From Bacteroidota bacterium (GTDB taxonomy: Bacteria > Bacteroidota > Bacteroidia > Chitinophagales > Chitinophagaceae), in the NCBI GenBank assembly GCA_023429365.1, contig JAEYVW010000204.1, forward strand, positions 1-9,367: 9,367 nt of DNA, written 5' to 3'. Positions 1-6,775 of the stretch are shown here, piece after piece. The notes beneath the pieces are model-generated. The model ran no database searches. It was not told the origin of the DNA and saw only the letters and a list, made by a program, of their open reading frames with translations. The first letter of the stretch is position 1. Each line of letters starts with the position of its first letter. Both the position numbers and the translations under genes were made by a program.

Positions 1-674
1 GCTCCCGTGATAAAATCAGAATTGGACAGCAATTGCGAACTCAGGATCGAAATGCCGCCGCCACTGGTGGCAGGTGAACTGAAATGATTGGGATTGGGTA
101 TATCAACACCTTCCATACGCCAGAGCAGACCTGCGGGTGAATTGCCGCGTATCACGATAGAATTATTACCATCGTCAGACGCCATCACACCGGCAAAACC
201 AGTTGCCATACGTAAAGGATCGTTTACTGCGGCCGCATATTTCTGAGTTTCTTCCACACTGAACGCGCGGGCGCTTACGACACTCATTTCATTGAGCGGT
301 TTGTTTTTCCGTGTGGTGGACTTCAATACCAGTTCTTTCTCGGTATGAATATTTTTTTCCATTGTTATTGTCAGCACCGTTTCCTTACCTGCATTGACGA
401 TGATACTCTCCAGGTATGCCTCCTTGTATTCAAGATGTGTAACCAGCAGTTGCTGTGTTGTGAGGGAGACATTTGTAAATCTAAAATTGCCAAGGTGATC
501 AGTCGTTACCGATGCCCCTGTTAATCGAAGCGCAACAGTAGCACCTACAATGGGAGTCTGAAGGATATTATCAATTACTGTCCCCCGGATAGTTTGTGTA
601 AAGCTGGTGGTTTGCTGTGCCGTGAGCGAATAGGATAAGATTAAAAGGGATAAGGTTAATAGTTTATACTTCAT
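1..674 (-). CDS. TonB-dependent receptor, N-terminal part (runs off the left edge)
   Basis: This is the first 224 residues of an outer-membrane TonB-dependent receptor; the beta-barrel lies beyond base 1. Residues 1-20 form a signal peptide (MKYKLLTLSLLILSYSLTAQ). Residues about 28-105 form a carboxypeptidase-like regulatory domain (IRGTVID...TPIVGATVAL, then DHLGNFRFTNV). From about 128 the plug domain begins, with GNNSIVIRGNSP at about 169-180 and RMEGVDIPNPNHF at about 186-198. Such receptors import large or scarce ligands using TonB/ExbBD energy. It does not show the usual SusC-type plug motifs, and no SusD gene is visible, so the ligand cannot be named. The start is the ATG at 674, directly before the signal peptide. 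It lies 69 bp downstream of an esterase gene on the same strand, so co-transcription is possible. A hairpin sits immediately before the start codon. Confidence 0.93.
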   Translation of the reverse strand, partial: MKYKLLTLSLLILSYSLTAQQTTSFTQTIRGTVIDNILQTPIVGATVALRLTGASVTTDHLGNFRFTNVSLTTQQLLVTHLEYKEAYLESIIVNAGKETVLTITMEKNIHTEKELVLKSTTRKNKPLNEMSVVSARAFSVEETQKYAAAVNDPLRMATGFAGVMASDDGNNSIVIRGNSPAGLLWRMEGVDIPNPNHFSSPATSGGGISILSSQLLSNSDFITG

Positions 675-708
675 CAGTTGGAATGTTTCTATAAAAACAA
701 TTCAACTG
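675..708 (-). promoter_or_regulatory. Hairpin in the leader, directly abutting the TonB-receptor start codon
   Basis: Two 14-base arms (675-688 and 695-708) pair at 12 of 14 positions around a 6-base loop (689-694). In the mRNA the hairpin ends one base before the AUG at 674. No U-run follows, so it does not look like a terminator. It could mask the ribosome-binding region or form a protein or RNA binding site. The structure is visible in the sequence; the role is inferred. Confidence 0.4.
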
Positions 709-743
709 GAGTTTACCCCTAGCTATAAAAAAAATATTACAAC

Positions 744-1556
744 TTATTTTCCAAAAGCCCATTCCAAAAACAACGGCATTGCCCTGGCCCAGGTAGGTAT
801 ATCATGTTTTCCATCGGGCATTTCGAGGTAGTAAATATCTTTTTCCCTGTCGTAACCCTTTGCCACCAGTTCTTTAATAATATCGAGCGTATCATCAATC
901 GAATCGATGATCCCATTGTTGTTTCGGTCGAGTGTTTCATCCATATTACCGCACTGGAAAAAAAATCGCAATCCGGGATGGTACGACTCATTTCGAATCA
1001 CCTGGTGCATGATACGATGCTTATCGTCGTCATAGTCCGCATCATCCTGGTCCAGGCTGCGCCACCAGAACGAACCGGAAAATAAACCGGCTTTAGAAAA
1101 AACATTTGAATGATGCCAGGCAATATCAAGCGCCATCAGGGCCCCCAAAGAAAACCCGGCAAATGCCCGCTCCCTGAATGAACTGATCTTGTAACTGGTA
1201 CTGATATAAGGAAGCAGCTCCTCAAGGATAAATGATGTATAAGCGCCTGCCTTGCTACCACGGTCCAGGTAATCGGCCTGCGAGGTTACGCCATATTCTG
1301 TTTTGCGTTCGGTGCCCGCATGTATGCCCACACAAACCAGGGGGGAAATTTTTTGTGCGATTAATAGTTCGCTTAACATTTTGCCCAGGCCCAGCTCATC
1401 CATATTCTGGCCGTCATTAATCAGCAACAGGCTCAATCCCGATGGGTCGGCAATATTTTTAGGTAGGAAAAAATCGAGCTTAACTTCGCGCTCAAGGTAT
1501 TCAGAATACAATGCCCTGCTTTCCATCAATAAGCCTGGCAACTGTGTAGATATCAT
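744..1556 (-). CDS. Alpha/beta-hydrolase, putative esterase (PF00756-like, Fes/esterase D superfamily)
   Basis: The product is a 270-residue serine hydrolase counted from the ATG at 1556. An in-frame TTG at 1565 would add three residues but is less likely. The nucleophile elbow is GFSLG at 134-138 (Ser136). The catalytic histidine is probably His251 in PDGKHD, and the acid is probably one of the aspartates at about 206-223. INDGQN at about 46-51 and GIHAG at about 77-81 fit the esterase family, whose members hydrolyse esters or amides of siderophores, acyl chains or thioesters. No signal peptide is seen, so it should act in the cytoplasm. An EF-hand-like loop (DRNNNGIIDSIDD, residues 210-222) lies before the catalytic histidine. 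The gene is divergent from an ATP-grasp/YbdK pair and upstream of a TonB receptor, so it may act on a metabolite those genes make or import. The substrate is unknown. Confidence 0.9.
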   Translation of the reverse strand: MISTQLPGLLMESRALYSEYLEREVKLDFFLPKNIADPSGLSLLLINDGQNMDELGLGKMLSELLIAQKISPLVCVGIHAGTERKTEYGVTSQADYLDRGSKAGAYTSFILEELLPYISTSYKISSFRERAFAGFSLGALMALDIAWHHSNVFSKAGLFSGSFWWRSLDQDDADYDDDKHRIMHQVIRNESYHPGLRFFFQCGNMDETLDRNNNGIIDSIDDTLDIIKELVAKGYDREKDIYYLEMPDGKHDIPTWARAMPLFLEWAFGK

Positions 1557-1584
1557 AGCTGTCAAAAATAAGGATTCGTATCAA

Positions 1585-1614
1585 ATACTCCCGGATTTCC
1601 GGTATGGAGCGTAT
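1585..1614. promoter_or_regulatory. Dyad-symmetric element in the divergent intergenic region (possible operator)
   Basis: Outer arms at 1585-1591 (ATACTCC) and 1606-1614 (GGAGCGTAT) pair with a two-base bulge. They enclose a compact CCGGA-TT-TCCGG dyad at 1591-1602. The element lies 29-58 bases before the esterase ATG and about 110 bp before the mapped ATP-grasp promoter motif. That placement would suit a regulator binding site or a leader hairpin. No functional evidence is available. Confidence 0.25.
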
Positions 1615-1696
1615 AAGGTCTGACCCGACGTCCAAAAGGACTCCCGTTTCCTAAAAGAAGACAATTTTCTATTTGAGCTTCGAGGGGTTTCATTAA

Positions 1697-1728
1697 TTTG
1701 TTTTTATGGTCATGAAAAAATAAATTTG
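1697..1728 (+). promoter_or_regulatory. Bacteroidota-type promoter for the ATP-grasp/YbdK operon
   Basis: TTTG at 1697-1700 is followed after 20 bp by TAAATTTG at 1721-1728. This matches the Bacteroidota sigma consensus (TTTG, 19-21 bp, TAnnTTTG) exactly. Transcription would start near 1735, giving a leader of about 64 nt before the ATG at 1799. Confidence 0.6.
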
Positions 1729-1798
1729 ATTGAAACTCCGCAAACTTCCGGGTTAGCCTGGTAATCCAATAATAATTATATTCAACAAAACTTTAGTT

Positions 1799-2752
1799 AT
1801 GAAAAAAATCGGTGTACTCCACGGTAAAGAAAGATCCTTCCCGGAAGCGTTTGTTGCAAGGGTAAACAGTAAAAATGTGCCGGGCGTATCTGCCGAATCC
1901 GTTCGTATCGACAAGGCCCTGCAAGGTGAGCCCAGTGGTTACACCGTTATCATCGACCGCATCTCCCAGGATGTGCCGTTTTATCGTACCTGGCTCAAAA
2001 ATGCCGCGGTAACAGGTACTGCTGTGATCAATAATCCGTTTTGGTGGAGTGCCGATGATAAATACTTTAATAACTGCCTGATGACAAAAGTAGATGTACC
2101 CGTTCCAAAAACTGCGATTATTCCTTCGCGCGACCTGCCAGATGATACTTCCGATGAATCCTTCAGCAACCTGGCTTATCCACTGGACTGGGACACGATC
2201 TTCAGCTATGTTGGATTCCCCGCTTATATGAAACCCTTTGCAGGTGGTGGCTGGAAACATGTGTACCGCCTTGACAGCGCCGAGGATTTTTTCAGAAAAC
2301 ATAGCGAAACCGGTCAGCTGGTGATGCTTTTACAGGAAGAGATCGTCTTTGAAGAATATTACCGTTGTTATTGTATTGGCGGAAAGTACGTCCGCATCAT
2401 GCCGTATGAACCACGCAACCCGCATCACCTGCGTTATGTGGCTGATTTTTCACCCTCGCCCGAACGACTCCAGCAAATGACGGATATAGTTTTACGCATC
2501 AATAAATACCTGGGCTATGATTTCAATACCGTAGAACTGGCGGTGCGCAATGGTATACCCTATGCGATCGATTTTTGCAATCCGGCGCCGGACGCAGAGA
2601 GAACAAGTGTGGGTGAGGAAAACTTTGAGTGGGTGGTGGAAACCGCAGCGAATTATGCGATTGAAAAAGCGCTGAATCATTCCGCTGATACCGACAACCT
2701 CACCTGGGGTGAATATGTGAAAAGAAGCAGTTCAAAAACAAGCCTGGTCTGA
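1799..2752 (+). CDS. ATP-grasp ligase, RimK/glutathione-synthetase-like
   Basis: This 317-residue protein is predicted to activate a carboxylate as an acyl phosphate with ATP and couple it to an amine. The fold is recognised from several marks. NNPFWWSADDKYFNNCL (78-94) is the RimK-type N...DK segment, followed by VPVPKT (100-105). GFPAYMKPFAGGGWKHV (139-155) contains the nucleotide-binding lysine Lys145. LLQEEI (177-182) leads to an Arg-containing strand (YYRCYCIGGKYV, 187-198). The metal-binding C-terminus has Glu246 and IDFCNPAPD (257-265), with Asp258 and Asn261. The length is normal for the family. It heads a two-gene operon, with 55 bp before the YbdK-type ligase. Two ligases in series suggest sequential formation of a di- or tripeptide-like or amidated product. 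Substrates are not readable from sequence; glutathione synthesis is possible but unproven. Confidence 0.88.
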   Translation: MKKIGVLHGKERSFPEAFVARVNSKNVPGVSAESVRIDKALQGEPSGYTVIIDRISQDVPFYRTWLKNAAVTGTAVINNPFWWSADDKYFNNCLMTKVDVPVPKTAIIPSRDLPDDTSDESFSNLAYPLDWDTIFSYVGFPAYMKPFAGGGWKHVYRLDSAEDFFRKHSETGQLVMLLQEEIVFEEYYRCYCIGGKYVRIMPYEPRNPHHLRYVADFSPSPERLQQMTDIVLRINKYLGYDFNTVELAVRNGIPYAIDFCNPAPDAERTSVGEENFEWVVETAANYAIEKALNHSADTDNLTWGEYVKRSSSKTSLV

Positions 2753-2807
2753 TTATTTATTACAGCGCCCTGAAAAACAGGTGCAATCTTGTCAACCAAA
2801 AACTAAT

Positions 2808-3917
2808 ATGATATTAAACTACAAAACCTTTACACTGGGTGTAGAAGAGGAATACATGGTGATGGATCCGGTGACGGGTGAGCTTAAAAGCCATGAGCAG
2901 CGGATCGTACAGGAAGGCCAGAAAGTGATCAAGGATAAGGTAAAGGCTGAAATGCACCAGGCTGTGGTTGAAGTAGGCACCGATATCTGCGCTGATGCAG
3001 ATGAGGCCTTTAAAGACGTGTCGCTGCTACGGAAAACCATATCAGACATCGCCGGAAGCCTGGATCTCGCTATGGGTGCATCGGGCACACACCCTTTTAG
3101 TCACTGGGAGAGCCAGCTGATTACTGATCACGCACGCTACAACGAGATCGTGAATGAGCTGCAGGAAGCTGCCCGCAGCAACCTCATTTTTGGCTTGCAC
3201 GTTCATGTGGGCATGCAAAGCCGGGAAATGGCCAACCATATCGCCAACTCCACGCGCTATTTTCTGCCACACATATTTGCCCTTAGTACCAATTCTCCGT
3301 TTTGGGAAGGCCGTATGACAGGTTACAAGTCCTTCCGGACAAAAGTCTTTGACAAATTTCCTCGCACTGGTATTCCTGATGCATTTGAAAGTATAGAAGC
3401 GTATGATAATTATGTCAAGTTGCTGATAAAAACCAACTGCATCGACAATGCGAAAAAGATCTGGTGGGACCTGCGTGTGCACCCCTTCTTCAACACCGTG
3501 GAATTCCGGATCTGCGACATCCCGATGACAGTTGACGAAACGATCGCGATCGCAGCACTCTTCCAGGCTGTTTGCGCCAGGATCTATATGCTCCGTTCGA
3601 AGAATCTCAATTTTATACAGTATTCACGAGCCCTGCTAAATGAAAATAAATGGAGGGCCAGCCGCTATGGCGTAGATGGATACCTGATCGATTTTGGCAA
3701 GGAAGAAGAAGTGAATACCAGGGCGCTTATTTATGAACTGCTCGATTTCCTCGACCCCGTACTTGATCACCTGGGTAGCCGACACCGTGTTGCTTTTGTA
3801 CATCACATGCTCGAAAATGGAACCGGCGCCGACCGTCAATTGGCGGTATTCGAACAAACAAAATCGCTGGCCAATGTAGCTGATTATATTAAAGGACAGT
3901 TTTTAGCAGGAATATAG
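2808..3917 (+). CDS. YbdK-family carboxylate-amine ligase (GCS2, glutamate-cysteine-ligase-like)
   Basis: The protein has 369 residues and is complete for the COG2170/GCS2 family, which forms gamma-glutamyl-type amide bonds with ATP. Hallmarks are LGVEEEYMVMDP (10-21) with the metal-binding glutamates, VEVGTDICAD (54-63), GASGTHP (90-96), FGLHVHVGM (128-136), STNSPFWEGRMTGYKSFR (160-177), FPRTGIP (184-190), WWDLRVHPFFNTVEFRICD (219-237) and KWRASRYG (281-288). The ATG at 2808 is chosen because the family's N-terminal strand begins right after it. An in-frame GTG at 2781 would add nine unconserved residues and lies inside a small hairpin (2765-2784). It follows the ATP-grasp gene in the same operon and ends at a strong terminator. 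E. coli YbdK has weak glutamate-cysteine ligase activity; the true substrate here is unknown. Confidence 0.92.
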   Translation: MILNYKTFTLGVEEEYMVMDPVTGELKSHEQRIVQEGQKVIKDKVKAEMHQAVVEVGTDICADADEAFKDVSLLRKTISDIAGSLDLAMGASGTHPFSHWESQLITDHARYNEIVNELQEAARSNLIFGLHVHVGMQSREMANHIANSTRYFLPHIFALSTNSPFWEGRMTGYKSFRTKVFDKFPRTGIPDAFESIEAYDNYVKLLIKTNCIDNAKKIWWDLRVHPFFNTVEFRICDIPMTVDETIAIAALFQAVCARIYMLRSKNLNFIQYSRALLNENKWRASRYGVDGYLIDFGKEEEVNTRALIYELLDFLDPVLDHLGSRHRVAFVHHMLENGTGADRQLAVFEQTKSLANVADYIKGQFLAGI

Positions 3918-3954
3918 CCCGACATCAACGGTACGTACTTATAGGCTATCCCCA

Positions 3955-3985
3955 ATAAAAAATGCCCCTCAAAAGGGGCATTTCT
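3955..3985. terminator. Bidirectional intrinsic terminator between convergent genes
   Basis: A perfect 9-bp stem (AATGCCCCT at 3961-3969 with AGGGGCATT at 3974-3982) has a CAAA loop. On the minus strand it is followed by TTTTTTATT; on the plus strand a weaker T-rich tail follows. It sits between the convergent YbdK and PUR-protein genes and can serve both. Confidence 0.85.
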
Positions 3986-4009
3986 ATTTTCAGTTAGTAT
4001 TAGTTGCGA

Positions 4010-4465
4010 TTACCATTTATCTACTTCTTCCTGGCTGTCCGACTGTGTCTCGTTGTTAACAGTCGTTTCGGCAACAGGTGCTTCTGCTATTGGTTCCGGC
4101 TTGTTGACGATCGTGGTTTCTTCACCATTTACAGCCATTTCGCCATTTGAAGAACCTTCTGCATACTCATCCACATCATCATGATTGAAAGCGTCAAAAT
4201 CAAAATCGGGCATAAGCTCCGTTTTAACGTGATCTACAGATTCTCCTAAAGCTTTGATGAATTTATTGAAATCTTCTTTATACAAAAAGATCTTGTGTCT
4301 GTCATAACCATTGTCGTCAAACCGCTTCCGGCTCTCTGTAATGGTAAGGTAGTAATCATTACCACGTGTTGCCCTTACATCAAAAAAGTAAGTCCTTCTT
4401 TTCCCAGCACGAATTCTCTTGCTGTAAATACTTTCCATTTTCTTGTCGTTATTCTCGTACGCCAC
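4010..4465 (-). CDS. PUR-family DNA/RNA-binding protein (DUF3276)
   Basis: The product has 151 residues. Residues about 11-82 form one PUR repeat: ESIYSKRIRAGKRRTYFFDV, then RGNDYYLTITESRKRF, then the amphipathic helix KEDFNKFIKALGESVDHV. PUR domains bind single-stranded, purine-rich DNA or RNA, and this single-repeat form is widespread in Bacteroidota. Residues about 86-151 form a low-complexity tail rich in Asp, Glu, Asn and Thr, probably disordered. The reading frame can begin at a GTG at 4465. An ATG at 4438 (residue 10) is the alternative and would still leave the whole PUR repeat. The family mark begins only at about residue 11, so the start is uncertain by nine residues. It has its own promoter and terminator, so it is probably monocistronic. 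Confidence 0.9.
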   Translation of the reverse strand: MAYENNDKKMESIYSKRIRAGKRRTYFFDVRATRGNDYYLTITESRKRFDDNGYDRHKIFLYKEDFNKFIKALGESVDHVKTELMPDFDFDAFNHDDVDEYAEGSSNGEMAVNGEETTIVNKPEPIAEAPVAETTVNNETQSDSQEEVDKW

Positions 4466-4512
4466 AATTGTTCGGTTTTGATTTAAAAAATACTTTACAT
4501 TTTATGGATTCA

Positions 4513-4544
4513 CAAATATATAGATGTTTTTGAAACAGCCAAAA
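4513..4544 (-). promoter_or_regulatory. Bacteroidota-type promoter for the PUR-protein gene
   Basis: Read on the minus strand, TTTTG (its G at 4540) is followed after 19 bp by TATATTTG (4520 down to 4513), an exact TAnnTTTG match. Transcription would begin near 4505, leaving a leader of about 40 nt to the GTG at 4465 or about 67 nt to the ATG at 4438. Confidence 0.6.
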
Positions 4545-4620
4545 GAGATTGTATTACAAATTACTGGCTGAAATCCTTGATTGTTGGGCAGTTCGAGGCC
4601 CTGTTATGCGGAATTTTCGC

Positions 4621-6483
4621 TTATCCTTCGTTTTCTCCTTTAATCGGAGCACCATTCGGGCCACGTTCACGCTGCTGGCGGTGGTAAAGCACCGCGTAAT
4701 ATCCGTTCATTGCAAGTAATTGCTGATGGGTACCCTGTTCCACGATCTCACCATCTTCCAGGACAACGATCTTATCGAAACGGAATAGGGAGAATATCCG
4801 GTGTGTGATGATAATGGCCGTCTTTGACTGCAGGTATTCATTGAGACTGCCAATAATTTCCTGTTCCGTCTTCACATCCACTGCACTCAGGCAATCATCA
4901 AAAATTACGATAGCCGGGTCTTTCACCAGTGCCCGTGCAATGGAAATACGTTGCTTTTGACCGCCGCTGAGCGTAACACCCCTTTCGCCTATCATCGTTT
5001 CATAACCCGCGGAGAATCTCCTGATCTCGTTGTGTACATAAGCCTGCCTTGCAGACTGCTCAACAGCTGCGCGATCCGCCTGCTTTACTCCAAAAGCGAT
5101 ATTGTTGTGCACAGTTTCACTAAATAGAAACACATCCTGCGGCACATAACTGATCTGTTCCCTTAGGGTTCTCAGACTAATATTCTTTGCATTTACACCA
5201 TCCAGCTCAATTTGACCGTTTGTAGGGTCGTACATGCGAAGTAGTAATTGCGCAACGGTTGTTTTGCCGCTGCCGGTCCTACCCACGATCGCGATTTTTT
5301 CTCCCTTTTTTATCGACAGGTTAAACTTGCCTAGCGCTTTTATTCCTGTATCCTGGTATACAAAATCTACATTTTTGAAATCAATATTTCCCTGCAGGTT
5401 TATCGCCTGGGGCTGTAGTGGCTCCTGTATCGTAGGCTCTGTTTCAAGAAACTCGTTGATCCGTTTTTGCGAAGCTGCGGCCCGCTGGATCATACTGGCC
5501 GTAAGCCCGATAGCGCTTACGGGGAATGTCAGCATGTTGACATACATAACGAATTCCACGATGGTATGCATTCCGATATTATGGGTGCCATTGATATAAT
5601 ACAAACCGCCGATCATAATGGTGAGCAGTGTACTCAGCCCGATCAGCAGGGTTATCGAGGGAAAATAGATCGCTTCCACCTGCGCCAGCCCGATGGCATT
5701 TTTCCTGTATTCCTCACTTTTTTTGGCAAAGAATCCCAACATGGCATTTTCCTGCACAAAAGATTTGATGACTCTAATTCCCGAGTAGGATTCCTGTGCA
5801 TTGGTGGTAAGATCGGAAAGTGACTGCTGGATCTTCTCGCTTCTGCGATGGATCATATTGTTGACATAGTAAATCGTCACCGCCAGGATTGGCAATGGCG
5901 ACAATACATACAGTGTAAGCAGGGCATCACGCTTATACATGAAAAATACGGCCAGTGAAATAACAGCGACAAGGTTGACAAGATACATGATCGCAGGACC
6001 TGTAAACATCCGGACCCGGCTCACATCTTCAGCGATCCGGTTCATCAGGTCGCCGGTACTATTGCGTTTGTAAAACTGTGTATCCAGTTGCTGGTAATGG
6101 CGGTATATCTCATTTTTTTGATCGTATTCGATATGCCGGCTCATCACGATCATGGTTTGCCGCATCAGGAACAGAAAGAAACCACGCAATAACGCCAACA
6201 CCAGGATCGTGATGCCGCAGAGTGCCACCACCCTGATCCAGCTATAATCAGATGATTCAACGAGCTCAATAAACTTCACCACCAGGGGATCATATCCTGC
6301 CGTGACCGTGCGCGGCTGGTATCCCGCAAGCTGGAGGGAACGTTGCACGAAGTCGATCACAAATCCCGTGATCTGGGGAGTAAGTACGTTGAAATAATTT
6401 GAGAGGAAAACAAACACAATTCCAATCCCCAGCCGCCACCGATACTTCCACAAATATTTATAAACCGCTTTCAGGTGTTTCAT
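4621..6483 (-). CDS. ABC exporter half-transporter (MsbA/MdlA-like, fused TMD-NBD)
   Basis: This 620-residue inner-membrane exporter has six predicted membrane helices (about 18-40, 82-108, 160-183, 185-207, 272-297, 305-327), then a nucleotide-binding domain from about 365. NBD motifs are Walker A GRTGSGKTT (401-409, Lys407), Q-loop Gln449 in VPQD, signature LSGGQKQ (505-511), Walker B IVIFDD (525-530), D-loop SAVD (533-536) and H-loop His561 in ITHR. A long TM1-TM2 segment (about 42-80) faces outward. Asp530 replaces the usual catalytic glutamate, as in the degenerate half of heterodimeric exporters such as MdlA and TM287. No partner half-transporter lies next to it. Substrates of this class include lipids, drugs and peptides; none can be assigned. 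The ATG at 6483 directly precedes a family-typical N-terminus. Confidence 0.95.
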   Translation of the reverse strand: MKHLKAVYKYLWKYRWRLGIGIVFVFLSNYFNVLTPQITGFVIDFVQRSLQLAGYQPRTVTAGYDPLVVKFIELVESSDYSWIRVVALCGITILVLALLRGFFLFLMRQTMIVMSRHIEYDQKNEIYRHYQQLDTQFYKRNSTGDLMNRIAEDVSRVRMFTGPAIMYLVNLVAVISLAVFFMYKRDALLTLYVLSPLPILAVTIYYVNNMIHRRSEKIQQSLSDLTTNAQESYSGIRVIKSFVQENAMLGFFAKKSEEYRKNAIGLAQVEAIYFPSITLLIGLSTLLTIMIGGLYYINGTHNIGMHTIVEFVMYVNMLTFPVSAIGLTASMIQRAAASQKRINEFLETEPTIQEPLQPQAINLQGNIDFKNVDFVYQDTGIKALGKFNLSIKKGEKIAIVGRTGSGKTTVAQLLLRMYDPTNGQIELDGVNAKNISLRTLREQISYVPQDVFLFSETVHNNIAFGVKQADRAAVEQSARQAYVHNEIRRFSAGYETMIGERGVTLSGGQKQRISIARALVKDPAIVIFDDCLSAVDVKTEQEIIGSLNEYLQSKTAIIITHRIFSLFRFDKIVVLEDGEIVEQGTHQQLLAMNGYYAVLYHRQQRERGPNGAPIKGENEG

Positions 6484-6543
6484 GCAGGCAGCAAGTTACA
6501 TTATTAAATAGTTGGCTTAAAAATTATGGATGTCCGGTTATAT

Positions 6544-6568
6544 GCCGGGAAGGCGGGTAGTGGGGAAG
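6544..6568 (+). repeat. Intergenic repeat unit R1 (diverged copy)
   Basis: It begins GCCGGGAAGGCGGG and ends GGGGAAG, sharing the purine-rich GCCGGGAAG core of the other copies. It is the most diverged of the five units and lacks the GGTAAG tail. Confidence 0.45.
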
Positions 6569-6582
6569 AATTAATTTTTCTT

Positions 6583-6607
6583 GCCGGGAAGACGGGAAGA
6601 AGGTAAG
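6583..6607 (+). repeat. Intergenic repeat unit R2
   Basis: This 25-bp unit has two tandem CGGGAAGA blocks and a GGTAAG tail. It matches the reverse complement of unit R5 at 24 of 25 positions. Confidence 0.75.
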
Positions 6608-6680
6608 TATTATTTATTTGTCGGTGAGGCGCGGAAGGTTAGAAGTTAAATATTTCATGGAGATGTTCAGTGAAAAACAT

Positions 6681-6702
6681 CTTACCGCCTTCCTCCCCGG
6701 CC
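6681..6702 (-). repeat. Intergenic repeat unit R3
   Basis: On the plus strand it runs from CTTACCGCC to CCCCGGCC over 22 bp. It is the inverted form of R2 with one internal block shortened. Confidence 0.65.
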
Positions 6703-6723
6703 ACACAAAAAAAAGAAGAAACC

Positions 6724-6749
6724 CTTACCGTCTTTCCTCCTTCCCGGCC
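6724..6749 (-). repeat. Intergenic repeat unit R4
   Basis: This 26-bp inverted copy starts CTTACCGTC and ends TTCCCGGCC. It differs from R5 by a few internal substitutions. Confidence 0.7.
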
Positions 6750-6775
6750 AATCAAGAAAAAATCAGATGTGCAAC

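Noticed and set aside
1557..1565. TTG start for the esterase
   Set aside because: It adds only three residues; the ATG at 1556 is adjacent and far more usual.
804..1623. Several plus-strand reading frames opposite the esterase
   Set aside because: They are antisense shadows of a gene with clear catalytic motifs, and none resembles a known family.
2765..2784. Small hairpin between the ATP-grasp and YbdK genes considered as a terminator
   Set aside because: The stem is only four plus two or three pairs with a bulge, and no T-run follows, so the two genes are treated as one operon.
2781..2807. GTG start for the YbdK-type ligase, nine codons upstream of the ATG
   Set aside because: The extra residues are outside the conserved family start, and the GTG lies within a small hairpin (2765-2784). 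The ATG at 2808 fits better.
3914..3949. ATAGCC/GGCTAT inverted repeat after the YbdK stop, considered as a second terminator
   Set aside because: It is a six-bp stem with a 24-base loop and no T-run; the hairpin at 3961-3982 is far stronger.
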